Assembly: GCA_947374105.1 (NCBI GenBank)
Contig: CANCAO010000028.1
Coordinates: 1 to 10,710 of the forward strand
Source: Comamonadaceae bacterium
Lineage (GTDB): Bacteria > Pseudomonadota > Gammaproteobacteria > Burkholderiales > Burkholderiaceae_C
Direction: 5' to 3'
Length of the DNA: 10,710 nucleotides
Shown: piece by piece, positions 1 through 7,362 of the stretch
How the letters are laid out: each line of letters begins with the position of its first letter
How positions within the stretch are numbered: the stretch's first letter is position 1
The notes under the pieces: generated by a model
Seen by the model: the letters and a program-made list of their open reading frames with translations, nothing else
Database searches by the model: none
Told to the model about the DNA's origin: nothing
Position numbers and translations under genes: made by a program

Positions 1-249
1 TGGAATTTTCTCTTCACCGCCAGCACCACGCTGGCCATGCAAGCCTACCGCCCTGAGGAAAAAGACCGGGCGCAGGCCGCCATCAACTTCAGCGTGTTTA
101 CTGTGATGGCATTCACTTCATTTGCCTCGGGTGCGCTGGTTACCACTCAGGGTTGGTGGCTGCTAAGTTTGGGTTCGGCTTTGCCTGTGGTGTTGATCGG
201 TGTGGCCTTGGTATGGCTCAAACTGAGGCGAAAAAACCTCGCTGTTTGA
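1..249 (+). CDS. MFS transporter, C-terminal fragment (cut by window edge)
   Basis: The frame is open from the first base (WNFLFTASTTLAMQAY...) to TGA at 247-249, giving 82 residues of the end of a larger protein. Two hydrophobic stretches, roughly residues 30-48 (FSVFTVMAFTSFASGALVTT) and 52-75 (WWLLSLGSALPVVLIGVALVW), look like the last two transmembrane helices, followed by the basic tail KLRRKNLAV. Between the WNFLF helix and these lies a hydrophilic loop, AYRPEEKDRAQAAIN. The pattern WNFLF, then a TTLAMQAYRPEEKDRAQ-type loop, then a TM pair is typical of the distal part of 12-helix MFS_1 transporters of proteobacteria. It is an inner-membrane carrier; its substrate cannot be told from this part. 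The ATG at 37 is internal, not the start. It lies 139 bp before the signalling genes and shows no functional tie to them. Confidence 0.82.
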   Translation, partial: WNFLFTASTTLAMQAYRPEEKDRAQAAINFSVFTVMAFTSFASGALVTTQGWWLLSLGSALPVVLIGVALVWLKLRRKNLAV

Positions 250-279
250 ATTCCCTCAAGTGCTGTGTCGCTGAAGGGC

Positions 280-300
280 AAGGGAACTCGGGCTTCCCTT
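280..300 (+). other. Inverted repeat after the MFS gene, possible weak terminator or leader hairpin
   Basis: AAGGGAA (280-286) and TTCCCTT (294-300) form a perfect 7-bp stem around a 7-nt loop, 31 bp after the MFS stop codon. No T-run follows (the next bases are AAGATGG), so it is not a canonical intrinsic terminator. An upstream TTCCCT at 251-256 could pair with the same left arm (AGGGAA, 281-286), giving two alternative pairings. It could help end MFS transcription or belong to the leader of the next gene. Confidence 0.4.
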
Positions 301-332
301 AAGATGGCATAGAAAATCTTGTAATCAAATTT

Positions 333-355
333 ACGGTTTTCCGCGTCAAAACCGT
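333..355. promoter_or_regulatory. Perfect 8-bp inverted repeat upstream of the first GGDEF-EAL gene
   Basis: ACGGTTTT (333-340) and AAAACCGT (348-355) are exact inverted copies separated by 7 bp (CCGCGTC). The element ends 33 bp before the TTG start at 389. Its symmetry and position fit either a dimeric repressor or activator site or an RNA hairpin in the leader. The stretch after it (TTTTAAATAATC, 365-376) is the most AT-rich in the gap and could hold a -10 element, but I see no convincing -35 partner. The rest of 250-388 holds nothing I can name. Confidence 0.42.
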
Positions 356-388
356 GTGAACAACTTTTAAATAATCATTCTGACGATC

Positions 389-3073
389 TTGAAACTATTC
401 CGAAATTTTGATTCATATCCCCGGCACAGACTGGTTCTGGGTTTGGTGCTGATCCAGTCTCTTCTGTACCTCATGGTGGGGGGCTTGGCAGGATTTTCCC
501 TTTACCAAAGCCGACTCAAATACGAGGAGAGCGCCAAAGTCAACAGCCAAAACCTGGCGCAGTTTGTGCAACATGATGTCAGCGCTTCTGTTCGCCTGAT
601 TGATCTGGCTTTACTCAACATTGCCAATGAGCTCCAGCAGCAAGAGAAAGAAGGGCGCGCATCGACAGAGGCCTTAAACGCCTTTATTGCCACACAACAA
701 GAACAGTATCCATCTGTCGATGGCATCCGGGTTGCTAATGCGCAAGGTTGGCTAACGCATGGCACCGGAATCCTGCCCAGTACCCGGGTGAGCGTTGCGG
801 ATCGACCGCACTTTCAGCGCCTGAGAGACGAGCCAACACTGGGCCTACTGATAACTAAGTCCCAGGTGACCCGGATCGGCGGGAAATCATCCATTTTCCT
901 GGCCCGGTCGGTGCACCATGTCGATGGGTCTTTTGCCGGTGTGGTCTTGGCCAGCGTTCCGGTCACCTACTTCACAGCCCAGCTGACTGCATTGCGGAGT
1001 GGTTCGAAAGGCTCAATCGTTCTTTTTGATGACGACTTTGGGTTGGTGGCACGTGTGCCAGAGCGTCCGGGTGATGACGCCCTGCTGGGGAGAAAAATCA
1101 GAGCTCCTCAAATTATTGCCTTAATTGAGCAGGGTCAATCCGAGGGTTTTTACAGGAATAGATCGCTCTTTGACCAACTGGATCGTATTGGTGCGTTCCG
1201 CAAAATCCCAAACACGCCTTTCAATGTTTCTGCGGGCTTGGCCGCTGTGGATTACTTGGCTCCCTGGCACGAAGAGGTCTACAACACCGGCATTCTGTAT
1301 TCGGTTTTTGTGCTGGTCACGCTTTTGATGTCGGTGTTCATCTACCGCGCCTGGAAACGCCAAGCAACAGCTGTGCAGGATCTGCAAAATACCAACCAAA
1401 CACTGGCCGCAGAAAAGCAGCTGAATCAGGCCATCATTACAAGTTCCCCAACAGCGATCTTCACGCGTGACCCCCAAGGCTTGGTCACGTCCTGGAATCC
1501 GGCAGCTGAAAGGTTTTATGGTTGGACGGCCAAAGAGTCCATAGGAAAGCCCTTGCAAAATCTGCCTGTAGGCAAAAAAGATGAGTCCAAAGACTTGCGT
1601 CATCGCGTCATGGGTGGCGAATACATTCTTGATCTGGAACTTTTACGCCAACACCGTGATGGTCATCTGATTCAGATCAGTACAACCTTGACGCCCTTAA
1701 AAGACACAACAGGCAGCATTACCGGCTATTTGGCCATGGCAACTGACATCACAGCGCGCAAGTCCGCTGAAAAGCAGATTGCGTTTATGGCTTACCACGA
1801 TGTGCTGACCGGCCTGCCCAATCGCGTGTTACTACAAGATCGATTTGCACAAGCCATGGCATTCTCCGACAGGGCGCAAACGCAAGTGGCTTTGCTGTTT
1901 CTCGATCTGGATAATTTCAAGACTATCAATGACTCGCTCGGACACGCAATGGGCGACATTTTTTTAAAGGAAATGGCCACACGGTTGAGCCATTGCCTGC
2001 GGGAAACCGACACCATCTGCCGCCAAGGAGGGGATGAGTTTTTGATGCTGCTGCCAAACCTGCACCATGCCGATGAAATCACCCCCGTGTTGAACAAACT
2101 TCTGAAGGAAGTCGCCACAGTATTCAATGTGGATGGTCACGAACTCTCGACCAGCGCGTCCATCGGCGTCGCCATCTATCCCGATGATGGTAAAGATTTT
2201 GAGACAGTGCTCCAAAAGGCCGATGCCGCCATGTACCAAGCCAAGCAAGCCGGGCGGAACAACTACCGTTTCTTTGATGTGCACATGCATACGCAGTCCA
2301 CTGAGCACCTTCATCTCAAAAGCGACTTGCGTAAGGCCATAGAGCGTGAAGAATTCGTATTGCACTTCCAGCCATTGATTGATTTGGCAACTGGTGCACT
2401 GGTGGGTGCAGAGGCATTGATTCGATGGAATCACCCAGAGCTGGGTCAACTCTCTCCAGATCGTTTTATTTCACTGGCTGAAGAAAATGGCCTGATTGTG
2501 CCAATGGGCGTGTGGGTCATTCACGAGGCGTGCCGCCAAGGTGTGCGCTGGCGCGAGGCGGGCCTAGCACCTCTGGCCATTGCAGTGAACCTGTCATCGG
2601 TGCAGTTCAGGCGCGGCAACTTGGTACAAATCGTCAGCGAGGCACTGCAAGCCACAGGTTTTGATCCGCATTGCCTTGAGTTGGAGATGACCGAGTCCAT
2701 CTTGTTAGAGAACACCGAGAAGGTGCTAGCAGATGTGCGGCAACTCAAGCAGATGGGGGTCAAGCTGTCGATTGACGATTTCGGCACGGGCTACTCCAGC
2801 CTGTCCTACCTCAAACGTTTTGACGTAGACAAGCTCAAGATTGACCAGTCCTTTGTGCGCGACCTGACGCAAAACCCCGAAGATGGCGCCATCGTGCGCG
2901 CCATCATCCAAATGGCCCACAGCATGAACCTGAGAACCGTGGCGGAAGGGGTTGAAGATGAGGAGCTGCTGAATCGGTTGCGCGCCTTGCAGTGTGACGA
3001 GGCTCAAGGTCACCACATTGGCGCACCCATGAGCGCCCAAGCGTTTGCGCGTTACCTCACGACAAACGCTTAA
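389..3073 (+). CDS. Cache-PAS-GGDEF-EAL membrane protein (c-di-GMP synthesis and breakdown), copy 1
   Basis: 894 residues. In order: TM1 (about 15-39); an extracytoplasmic Cache-like sensor (about 40-298, with VDGIRVANAQGWL, ADRPHF and SIFLARSV blocks); TM2 (about 300-322); a helical linker; PAS (about 345-455, SSPTAIFTRDPQGLVTSWNPAAE); GGDEF (about 467-625); EAL (about 640-890). The cyclase motif GGDEF is intact at 547-551, with an RxxD inhibitory site (RETD, 538-541) exactly five residues before it. The phosphodiesterase domain keeps EAL (675-677), NLSSVQF, ELEMTES, DDFGTGYSS (from 796), LKIDQSFV and AEGVE (E853), so both activities are plausible; the net one is unknown. The usual QGY/QGF near the end is QGH here. 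TTG at 389 is chosen because the next in-frame ATG (residue 29) would destroy TM1 and an in-frame TAA lies at 368-370. No clear Shine-Dalgarno precedes it. Paralogue of the gene 45 bp downstream. Confidence 0.93.
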   Translation: MKLFRNFDSYPRHRLVLGLVLIQSLLYLMVGGLAGFSLYQSRLKYEESAKVNSQNLAQFVQHDVSASVRLIDLALLNIANELQQQEKEGRASTEALNAFIATQQEQYPSVDGIRVANAQGWLTHGTGILPSTRVSVADRPHFQRLRDEPTLGLLITKSQVTRIGGKSSIFLARSVHHVDGSFAGVVLASVPVTYFTAQLTALRSGSKGSIVLFDDDFGLVARVPERPGDDALLGRKIRAPQIIALIEQGQSEGFYRNRSLFDQLDRIGAFRKIPNTPFNVSAGLAAVDYLAPWHEEVYNTGILYSVFVLVTLLMSVFIYRAWKRQATAVQDLQNTNQTLAAEKQLNQAIITSSPTAIFTRDPQGLVTSWNPAAERFYGWTAKESIGKPLQNLPVGKKDESKDLRHRVMGGEYILDLELLRQHRDGHLIQISTTLTPLKDTTGSITGYLAMATDITARKSAEKQIAFMAYHDVLTGLPNRVLLQDRFAQAMAFSDRAQTQVALLFLDLDNFKTINDSLGHAMGDIFLKEMATRLSHCLRETDTICRQGGDEFLMLLPNLHHADEITPVLNKLLKEVATVFNVDGHELSTSASIGVAIYPDDGKDFETVLQKADAAMYQAKQAGRNNYRFFDVHMHTQSTEHLHLKSDLRKAIEREEFVLHFQPLIDLATGALVGAEALIRWNHPELGQLSPDRFISLAEENGLIVPMGVWVIHEACRQGVRWREAGLAPLAIAVNLSSVQFRRGNLVQIVSEALQATGFDPHCLELEMTESILLENTEKVLADVRQLKQMGVKLSIDDFGTGYSSLSYLKRFDVDKLKIDQSFVRDLTQNPEDGAIVRAIIQMAHSMNLRTVAEGVEDEELLNRLRALQCDEAQGHHIGAPMSAQAFARYLTTNA

Positions 3074-3079
3074 GTTAAG

Positions 3080-3120
3080 TATTCTCACGAGGCAATTTCT
3101 GTCCGAGAATAGGAGAATAT
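3080..3120 (+). promoter_or_regulatory. Ribosome-binding site of copy 2 inside alternative inverted repeats
   Basis: AGGAG at 3111-3115 lies 3 nt before the ATG at 3119, a strong but closely spaced Shine-Dalgarno. TATTCTC (3080-3086) has two downstream complements, GAGAATA at 3105-3111 and GAGAATA at 3113-3119. Pairing with the second would bury the Shine-Dalgarno and the first base of the start codon in a 7-bp helix; pairing with the first would leave most of them free. This may allow translational control; it is inference from base pairing only. Confidence 0.38.
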
Positions 3121-5812
3121 GCTTAAATTAAAAGCAAGCCAGATGTTGGAATCATGGTGGCGACACCCTTTTGTGCGGCGACTGGCGTTGGTTCAGTTGC
3201 TGCTTTGCCTGCTGATGTTGGGGCTCGCGGTTTTGTCGTTGTACCAAAGCCGACTCAAATACGAAGAAGGTGCCGAGGTCACAACCCAGAACCTCGCGCA
3301 GCTGATGCAGCACGAGACCAGCACCTCGGTTCGCATGATTGACCTGGCTTTGCAGGACATTGCTCATGAATATCTGGAACACCGTTATAGCGACGCGGCC
3401 CTGAATGCCCTGATTGAGCTGCATCGGCAACGCCATGCCGAACTCGACGGCATCCGCATCGTGGACGCCCAAGGCTGGCTGACCCACGGCACCGGGGTCT
3501 TGCGCAACCACAAAGTGAACATCGGTGACCGGCCGCATTTCAAGCGCCTGGAGCACGAGCACGAGCTGGGTCTGTTGATCACCAAGCCCTTCATCCTGCG
3601 GATTAACGGGATCGGGGCCCTGGTGTTGGGCCGCGCCATCCGCCAGCCCGATGGCCAGTTTGTCGGCGCCGTGCTGGCCACGGTGCCGCTCAGTTATTTT
3701 GTCGGTAAGTTTCCCTCCCTCCAGATCGGCCCCCATGGCTCGATGATCGTCTTTGATGATGATTTTGACTTGGTGGTCCGCGTCCCCGCCCGGCCTGGCA
3801 CTGATAGCCCGGTCGGCCAGAAAATCCTGGCGCCTGAACTCATGGCGCTGGTCCGGACCCGGCAGACGACAGGCACGTTCAGGTTTCGATTAAGTTTTGA
3901 CCAGTTGGAGCGGGTCGGCGCCTATCGCAAAATCCCGGACACACCACTCAACGTGGCCATTGCCTTGGCCAGCGATGATTACTTGGTCGCTTGGTACAAG
4001 GAAGTGCAAAAAACCGGGGCGCTGGTCGTTGCCTTATGGTTGGCATCCTTCGTCATGTCCTTGTACATCTTCCGCGCCCGTCAGCGCAAAACCGCGGCGG
4101 TCACCGCGCTGCGCGACGCCAACCGCACCCTGGATGCCGAAAAACACCTGAACCAGGCCATCATTCAATCCTCACCGATGGCGATTTTCTCGCGTGACCG
4201 CCAAGGCCGGGTCACGTCCTGGAACCCGGCCGCAGAAAAGCTCTTTGGCTGGTCGGCGACCGAAATCATGGGCCGCGCCCTAATGGACATCTCAGCAGAA
4301 GTCCGGGCCGATTACGAAAAGAACATCAACCTGGTGCTGAGCGGCCAAAGCATCATCGAAAAAGAGGTTCAGCGTGGCAATCGTACCGGTCAAATGATCG
4401 ATATGAGCCTGACCTTGACGCCTCTGAGAGGTCCGGATGGCCACATCGATGGCTACCTGGGCTTGGCCGCCGACATCAGCCAACGCAAAGCAGCCGAGGC
4501 GCAGATTGAGTTTCTGGCCTATCGTGATGCGCTGACCCACCTGCCCAATCGCCTGCTGTTGCAAGACCGGTTTGCACAGGCCATCGCCTATGCCGACCGG
4601 GCTGGAACCCGGGTGGCGCTGTTGTTCCTCGACCTGGACAACTTCAAAACCATCAATGATTCGCTCGGGCACACCGTTGGCGACGCCTTGTTGATGGAAG
4701 TCGCCCGACGGCTGCAAGCCTGTGTGCGCGACACCGACACCATCAGCCGACAGGGCGGCGACGAGTTCCTGATTCTGCTGGCCAACCAGCACAGCGCCGA
4801 GTCCATCTCACCCGTGCTGCCCAAGATTCTGGAGTGCCTGACCACCGTGTTTGAATTTGAAAGGCATGAACTGACCACCAGCGCCTCAATCGGCGTAGCT
4901 CTGTACCCCGACGATGGCAAGGACTTTGCCACGCTACTGAAAAAATCCGACACCGCCATGTACCAAGCCAAGGAGGCCGGACGCAACAACTACCGCTACT
5001 TTGACGAACAGATGAACGTCGAGGCGGTCGATCACCTGGCCCTCAAGACAGGCCTGCGCAAGGCTCTCGTGCGTGAAGAGTTCGTGCTGCACTACCAACC
5101 CCAGATTGACCCGGCCACCGAGACGGTGTTGGGGGCTGAGGCACTGATCCGCTGGGATCACCCGGAGCAAGGCCTGCTGGCACCGGGGCGCTTCGTCAAA
5201 CTGGCTGAAGACAGTGGCTTGATCGTGCCTATCGGGGCCTGGGTTCTGGAAGAAGCCTGCCGTCAGGCTGTGGCATGGCAAGCCGCAGGACTGCCTAAAC
5301 TGGTGATGGCGGTCAACTTATCGGCGGTACAGTTCAAACGCGGCGATGTGGTGCAGGCCGTCACCCAGGCGCTGGCCGCCAGCGGTCTGGAGCCGCATCT
5401 GCTGGAGCTGGAGCTGACCGAGTCGATCCTGATCCAGGATAGCGAAGGCATGCTCACCAAGGTCAGACGCCTCAAGCAGCTCGGAGTCAAACTGTCGATT
5501 GACGACTTTGGCACCGGCTATTCGAGCCTGTCGTATCTGAAACGCTTCAACGTGGACAAGCTCAAGATCGACCAGTCTTTCGTGCGCGACCTGATGACCG
5601 ACGAGGACGATGCGACGATCGTACGCGCCATCATTCAAATGGCGCACAGCCTGCGGCTGAAAACCGTGGCCGAAGGGGTCGAGACAGCGGCTTTGCTGGA
5701 GCGGCTGTACCGCATGGAATGCGACGAGGCGCAGGGCTATCACATCGCCCGCCCCATGAACGCGGCGGCGTTTGCAAGCTACCTTGAAAGCAAGCAGCAG
5801 CCTCCGGTTTAG
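3119..5812 (+). CDS. Cache-PAS-GGDEF-EAL membrane protein (c-di-GMP synthesis and breakdown), copy 2
   Basis: 897 residues with the same architecture as its upstream neighbour: TM1 (about 21-42), extracytoplasmic Cache-like sensor with VDAQGWLTHGTG and GDRPHF blocks, TM2 near residue 300, PAS (SSPMAIFSRDRQGRVTSWNPAAE), GGDEF and EAL. GGDEF is intact at 546-550 with an RDTD inhibitory site at 537-540. EAL is at 674-676, followed by NLSAVQF, ELELTES, DDFGTGYSS (from 795), LKIDQSFV, AEGVE (E852) and the usual CDEAQGY. Each landmark sits one residue earlier than in copy 1, so the two align almost gaplessly. By eye the catalytic halves are mostly identical; the sensor, and above all the mid-PAS, diverge more. 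That fits a shared output with altered signal input. Start: ATG with AGGAG 3 nt upstream; an alternative ATG at residue 9 has a poorer site. Probably co-transcribed with copy 1. It ends 9 bp from the convergent peptidase gene. Confidence 0.94.
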   Translation: MLKLKASQMLESWWRHPFVRRLALVQLLLCLLMLGLAVLSLYQSRLKYEEGAEVTTQNLAQLMQHETSTSVRMIDLALQDIAHEYLEHRYSDAALNALIELHRQRHAELDGIRIVDAQGWLTHGTGVLRNHKVNIGDRPHFKRLEHEHELGLLITKPFILRINGIGALVLGRAIRQPDGQFVGAVLATVPLSYFVGKFPSLQIGPHGSMIVFDDDFDLVVRVPARPGTDSPVGQKILAPELMALVRTRQTTGTFRFRLSFDQLERVGAYRKIPDTPLNVAIALASDDYLVAWYKEVQKTGALVVALWLASFVMSLYIFRARQRKTAAVTALRDANRTLDAEKHLNQAIIQSSPMAIFSRDRQGRVTSWNPAAEKLFGWSATEIMGRALMDISAEVRADYEKNINLVLSGQSIIEKEVQRGNRTGQMIDMSLTLTPLRGPDGHIDGYLGLAADISQRKAAEAQIEFLAYRDALTHLPNRLLLQDRFAQAIAYADRAGTRVALLFLDLDNFKTINDSLGHTVGDALLMEVARRLQACVRDTDTISRQGGDEFLILLANQHSAESISPVLPKILECLTTVFEFERHELTTSASIGVALYPDDGKDFATLLKKSDTAMYQAKEAGRNNYRYFDEQMNVEAVDHLALKTGLRKALVREEFVLHYQPQIDPATETVLGAEALIRWDHPEQGLLAPGRFVKLAEDSGLIVPIGAWVLEEACRQAVAWQAAGLPKLVMAVNLSAVQFKRGDVVQAVTQALAASGLEPHLLELELTESILIQDSEGMLTKVRRLKQLGVKLSIDDFGTGYSSLSYLKRFNVDKLKIDQSFVRDLMTDEDDATIVRAIIQMAHSLRLKTVAEGVETAALLERLYRMECDEAQGYHIARPMNAAAFASYLESKQQPPV

Positions 5813-5821
5813 GCGCCCTGT

Positions 5822-7324
5822 TTAAGGCATCTGCGCTATCACTTGCGCCACCGCCGCCGTGAGCTTTTTCGCATACGGCACATGCAAAAACTCATTCGGC
5901 CCGTGCGCATTGCTTTGCGGCCCGAGCACACCGCACACCATCATTTGCGCTTTGGGAAAGCCCTTGGACAACATCGCCATGAGCGGAATGGTGCCGCCCT
6001 GACCGATGTAGCCACAGTCTGCACCAAAGTGCGCGCGTGAGGCGTTGTTGAGGGCGCGCTCAAACCACGGTGCGGTCTCGGGCGCATTCCAGCCGGTGGC
6101 GCTGCCGCCGCTCTCAAACGTCACGCGGGCCTGGTAGGGCGCATTGTCTTCCAGTAGTGTTTTGAGTTGCTGCACCGCCTGGCCCGCATCCACCAAGGGC
6201 GGCAGGCGCAGCGACAACTTGAAGGCGGTGTAGGGGCGAAGCACATTACCCGCGTTCTGAAAGTCGGGCAGGCCTTGGGCTCCGGTCACGCTCAGAGTGG
6301 GCATCCAAGTGCGCTTGAGCAGGGCTTGCAGCGGGTCGGTGGTGGTGGGCAGGGTGAAACGTGCCGAGCCTTCACAGTCGTAGTGCGCCCAGGGGAAGCG
6401 TTGGTAGAGCTCATCACCCAAAATTGCCGCTGTCGCGCGCGCTTGGGCCAATCGCTCCGGCGGCACTTCGCAATGAAAACTGTGGGGCAGCAGGTGGCCC
6501 GTTTTGCTGTCTTCCAGACGGTCCAACAGATGGCGCAGGATGCGAAAGCTTGACGGCACCAGGCCGCTTGCATCGCCCGAGTGCACACCCTCGGTCAGTA
6601 CCTCGACCTTGAGCACCCCGCCCGCCATGCCCCGCAGGCTGGTGGTGAGCCACAACTGGTCGTAGTTGCCCGCACCCGAGTCCAGACAGATCACAAGACC
6701 AACATCGCCCAGTCGATCGTTGCCCGGTGTACGCAAGGCATCCACATAGGGCAGCAGGTCGTAAGAGCCGCTTTCTTCGCAGGTTTCGATCAGGCCGACG
6801 ATGCGTGGATGCGCCGCGCCTTGGCGCTTGAGCGCGGCAATGACGGTGATGCTGGCGTACACCGCATAGCCGTCGTCTGCCCCGCCCCGGCCATAGAGTT
6901 TCCCGTTCTCGTACTTGGGCGTCCACGGGCCCAGGTCCGAGCGCCAGCCCGTGAACTCGGGCTGCTTGTCCAGGTGGCCGTACATGAGCACGGTTTGGCT
7001 GGAGACCTTCGCCGTCGCCTCGCCATCCTTGCTGGAACCACTGGACGCAGGCACCTCAAAAAATAGCACCGGCGTGCGGCCTTCCAGCCGGATCACCTCC
7101 AGCGTCAGGCCTTCGATCTTTTGCGCCTGCACCCAGTCCGCCGCGTTGCGCACCACGGCGTCGATGTGGCCGTGCGCGGCCCACTGCGGGTCGAACATCG
7201 GCGACTTGGCCGGGATGCGGATGTAGTCCGTGAGCTGTTGGACCAGGCCCGTGTCCCAGGCGGTGTCGATTTCGTTTTGCAGCTGGGCGGCGTTCAAAAC
7301 GGCGGGGGGGATACGGGCATTCAT
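5822..7324 (-). CDS. M20-family metallopeptidase (dipeptidase / carnosinase-like)
   Basis: 500 residues, a usual length for M20 dipeptidases; no signal peptide, so cytoplasmic. All expected di-metal residues are visible: YGHLD (H117, D119), YGRGGADDG (bridging Asp D150), TCEESGS (probable catalytic base E183 and metal ligand E184), CLDSG (D215), GVHSG in the dimerisation/lid part (H248) and SNAHGPNE near the end (H474). It should hydrolyse peptide or amide bonds of small substrates such as dipeptides or N-acyl amino acids; specificity cannot be read from sequence. Residues 94-110 are a Ser/Lys-rich, low-complexity insert before the first metal motif. The ATG at 7324-7322 is preceded on its strand by GGAACACC, giving a GGA core with 5-nt spacing. 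It diverges from the TRAP operon across 38 bp, suggesting shared control. A less likely alternative is an M20 amidohydrolase acting on a non-peptide amide. Confidence 0.92.
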   Translation of the reverse strand: MNARIPPAVLNAAQLQNEIDTAWDTGLVQQLTDYIRIPAKSPMFDPQWAAHGHIDAVVRNAADWVQAQKIEGLTLEVIRLEGRTPVLFFEVPASSGSSKDGEATAKVSSQTVLMYGHLDKQPEFTGWRSDLGPWTPKYENGKLYGRGGADDGYAVYASITVIAALKRQGAAHPRIVGLIETCEESGSYDLLPYVDALRTPGNDRLGDVGLVICLDSGAGNYDQLWLTTSLRGMAGGVLKVEVLTEGVHSGDASGLVPSSFRILRHLLDRLEDSKTGHLLPHSFHCEVPPERLAQARATAAILGDELYQRFPWAHYDCEGSARFTLPTTTDPLQALLKRTWMPTLSVTGAQGLPDFQNAGNVLRPYTAFKLSLRLPPLVDAGQAVQQLKTLLEDNAPYQARVTFESGGSATGWNAPETAPWFERALNNASRAHFGADCGYIGQGGTIPLMAMLSKGFPKAQMMVCGVLGPQSNAHGPNEFLHVPYAKKLTAAVAQVIAQMP

Positions 7325-7362
7325 GGTGTTCCAATCGAGTCAAGTCCCTTATATTAGCGCCC
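7325..7362. promoter_or_regulatory. 38-bp divergent promoter region between peptidase and TRAP operon
   Basis: The whole divergent control region must fit in, or extend beyond, 38 bp. Its only AT-rich block is TTATATTA at 7349-7356. On the minus strand it reads TAATAT, a good -10 that would give a leader of about 20 nt carrying the GGAAC ribosome site of the peptidase. On the plus strand it gives TATATT (7350-7355), which would start transcription at or next to the dctP ATG. No good -35 is visible for either direction. The -10 calls are inference from consensus only. Confidence 0.4.

Noticed and set aside
305..322. Sigma-54 promoter suggested by TGGCAT...TTGT
   Set aside because: The gap between the two blocks is 8 instead of 5 and the second block lacks GC, so it does not fit the -24/-12 consensus.
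250..388. c-di-GMP riboswitch before a c-di-GMP gene
   Set aside because: I could not find the conserved GEMM core or tetraloop-receptor pattern; only simple inverted repeats are present.
5813..5835. Terminator around GGCGCC and GGC/GCC repeats between the convergent genes
   Set aside because: Only 3-4 bp stems can form and there is no T-run on either strand.
6581..7066. 161-aa open frame on the plus strand within the M20 peptidase gene, with other long antisense frames
   Set aside because: These are antisense shadows in GC-rich coding DNA; the minus-strand frame holds every M20 catalytic motif, and the opposite frames show no recognisable domain.
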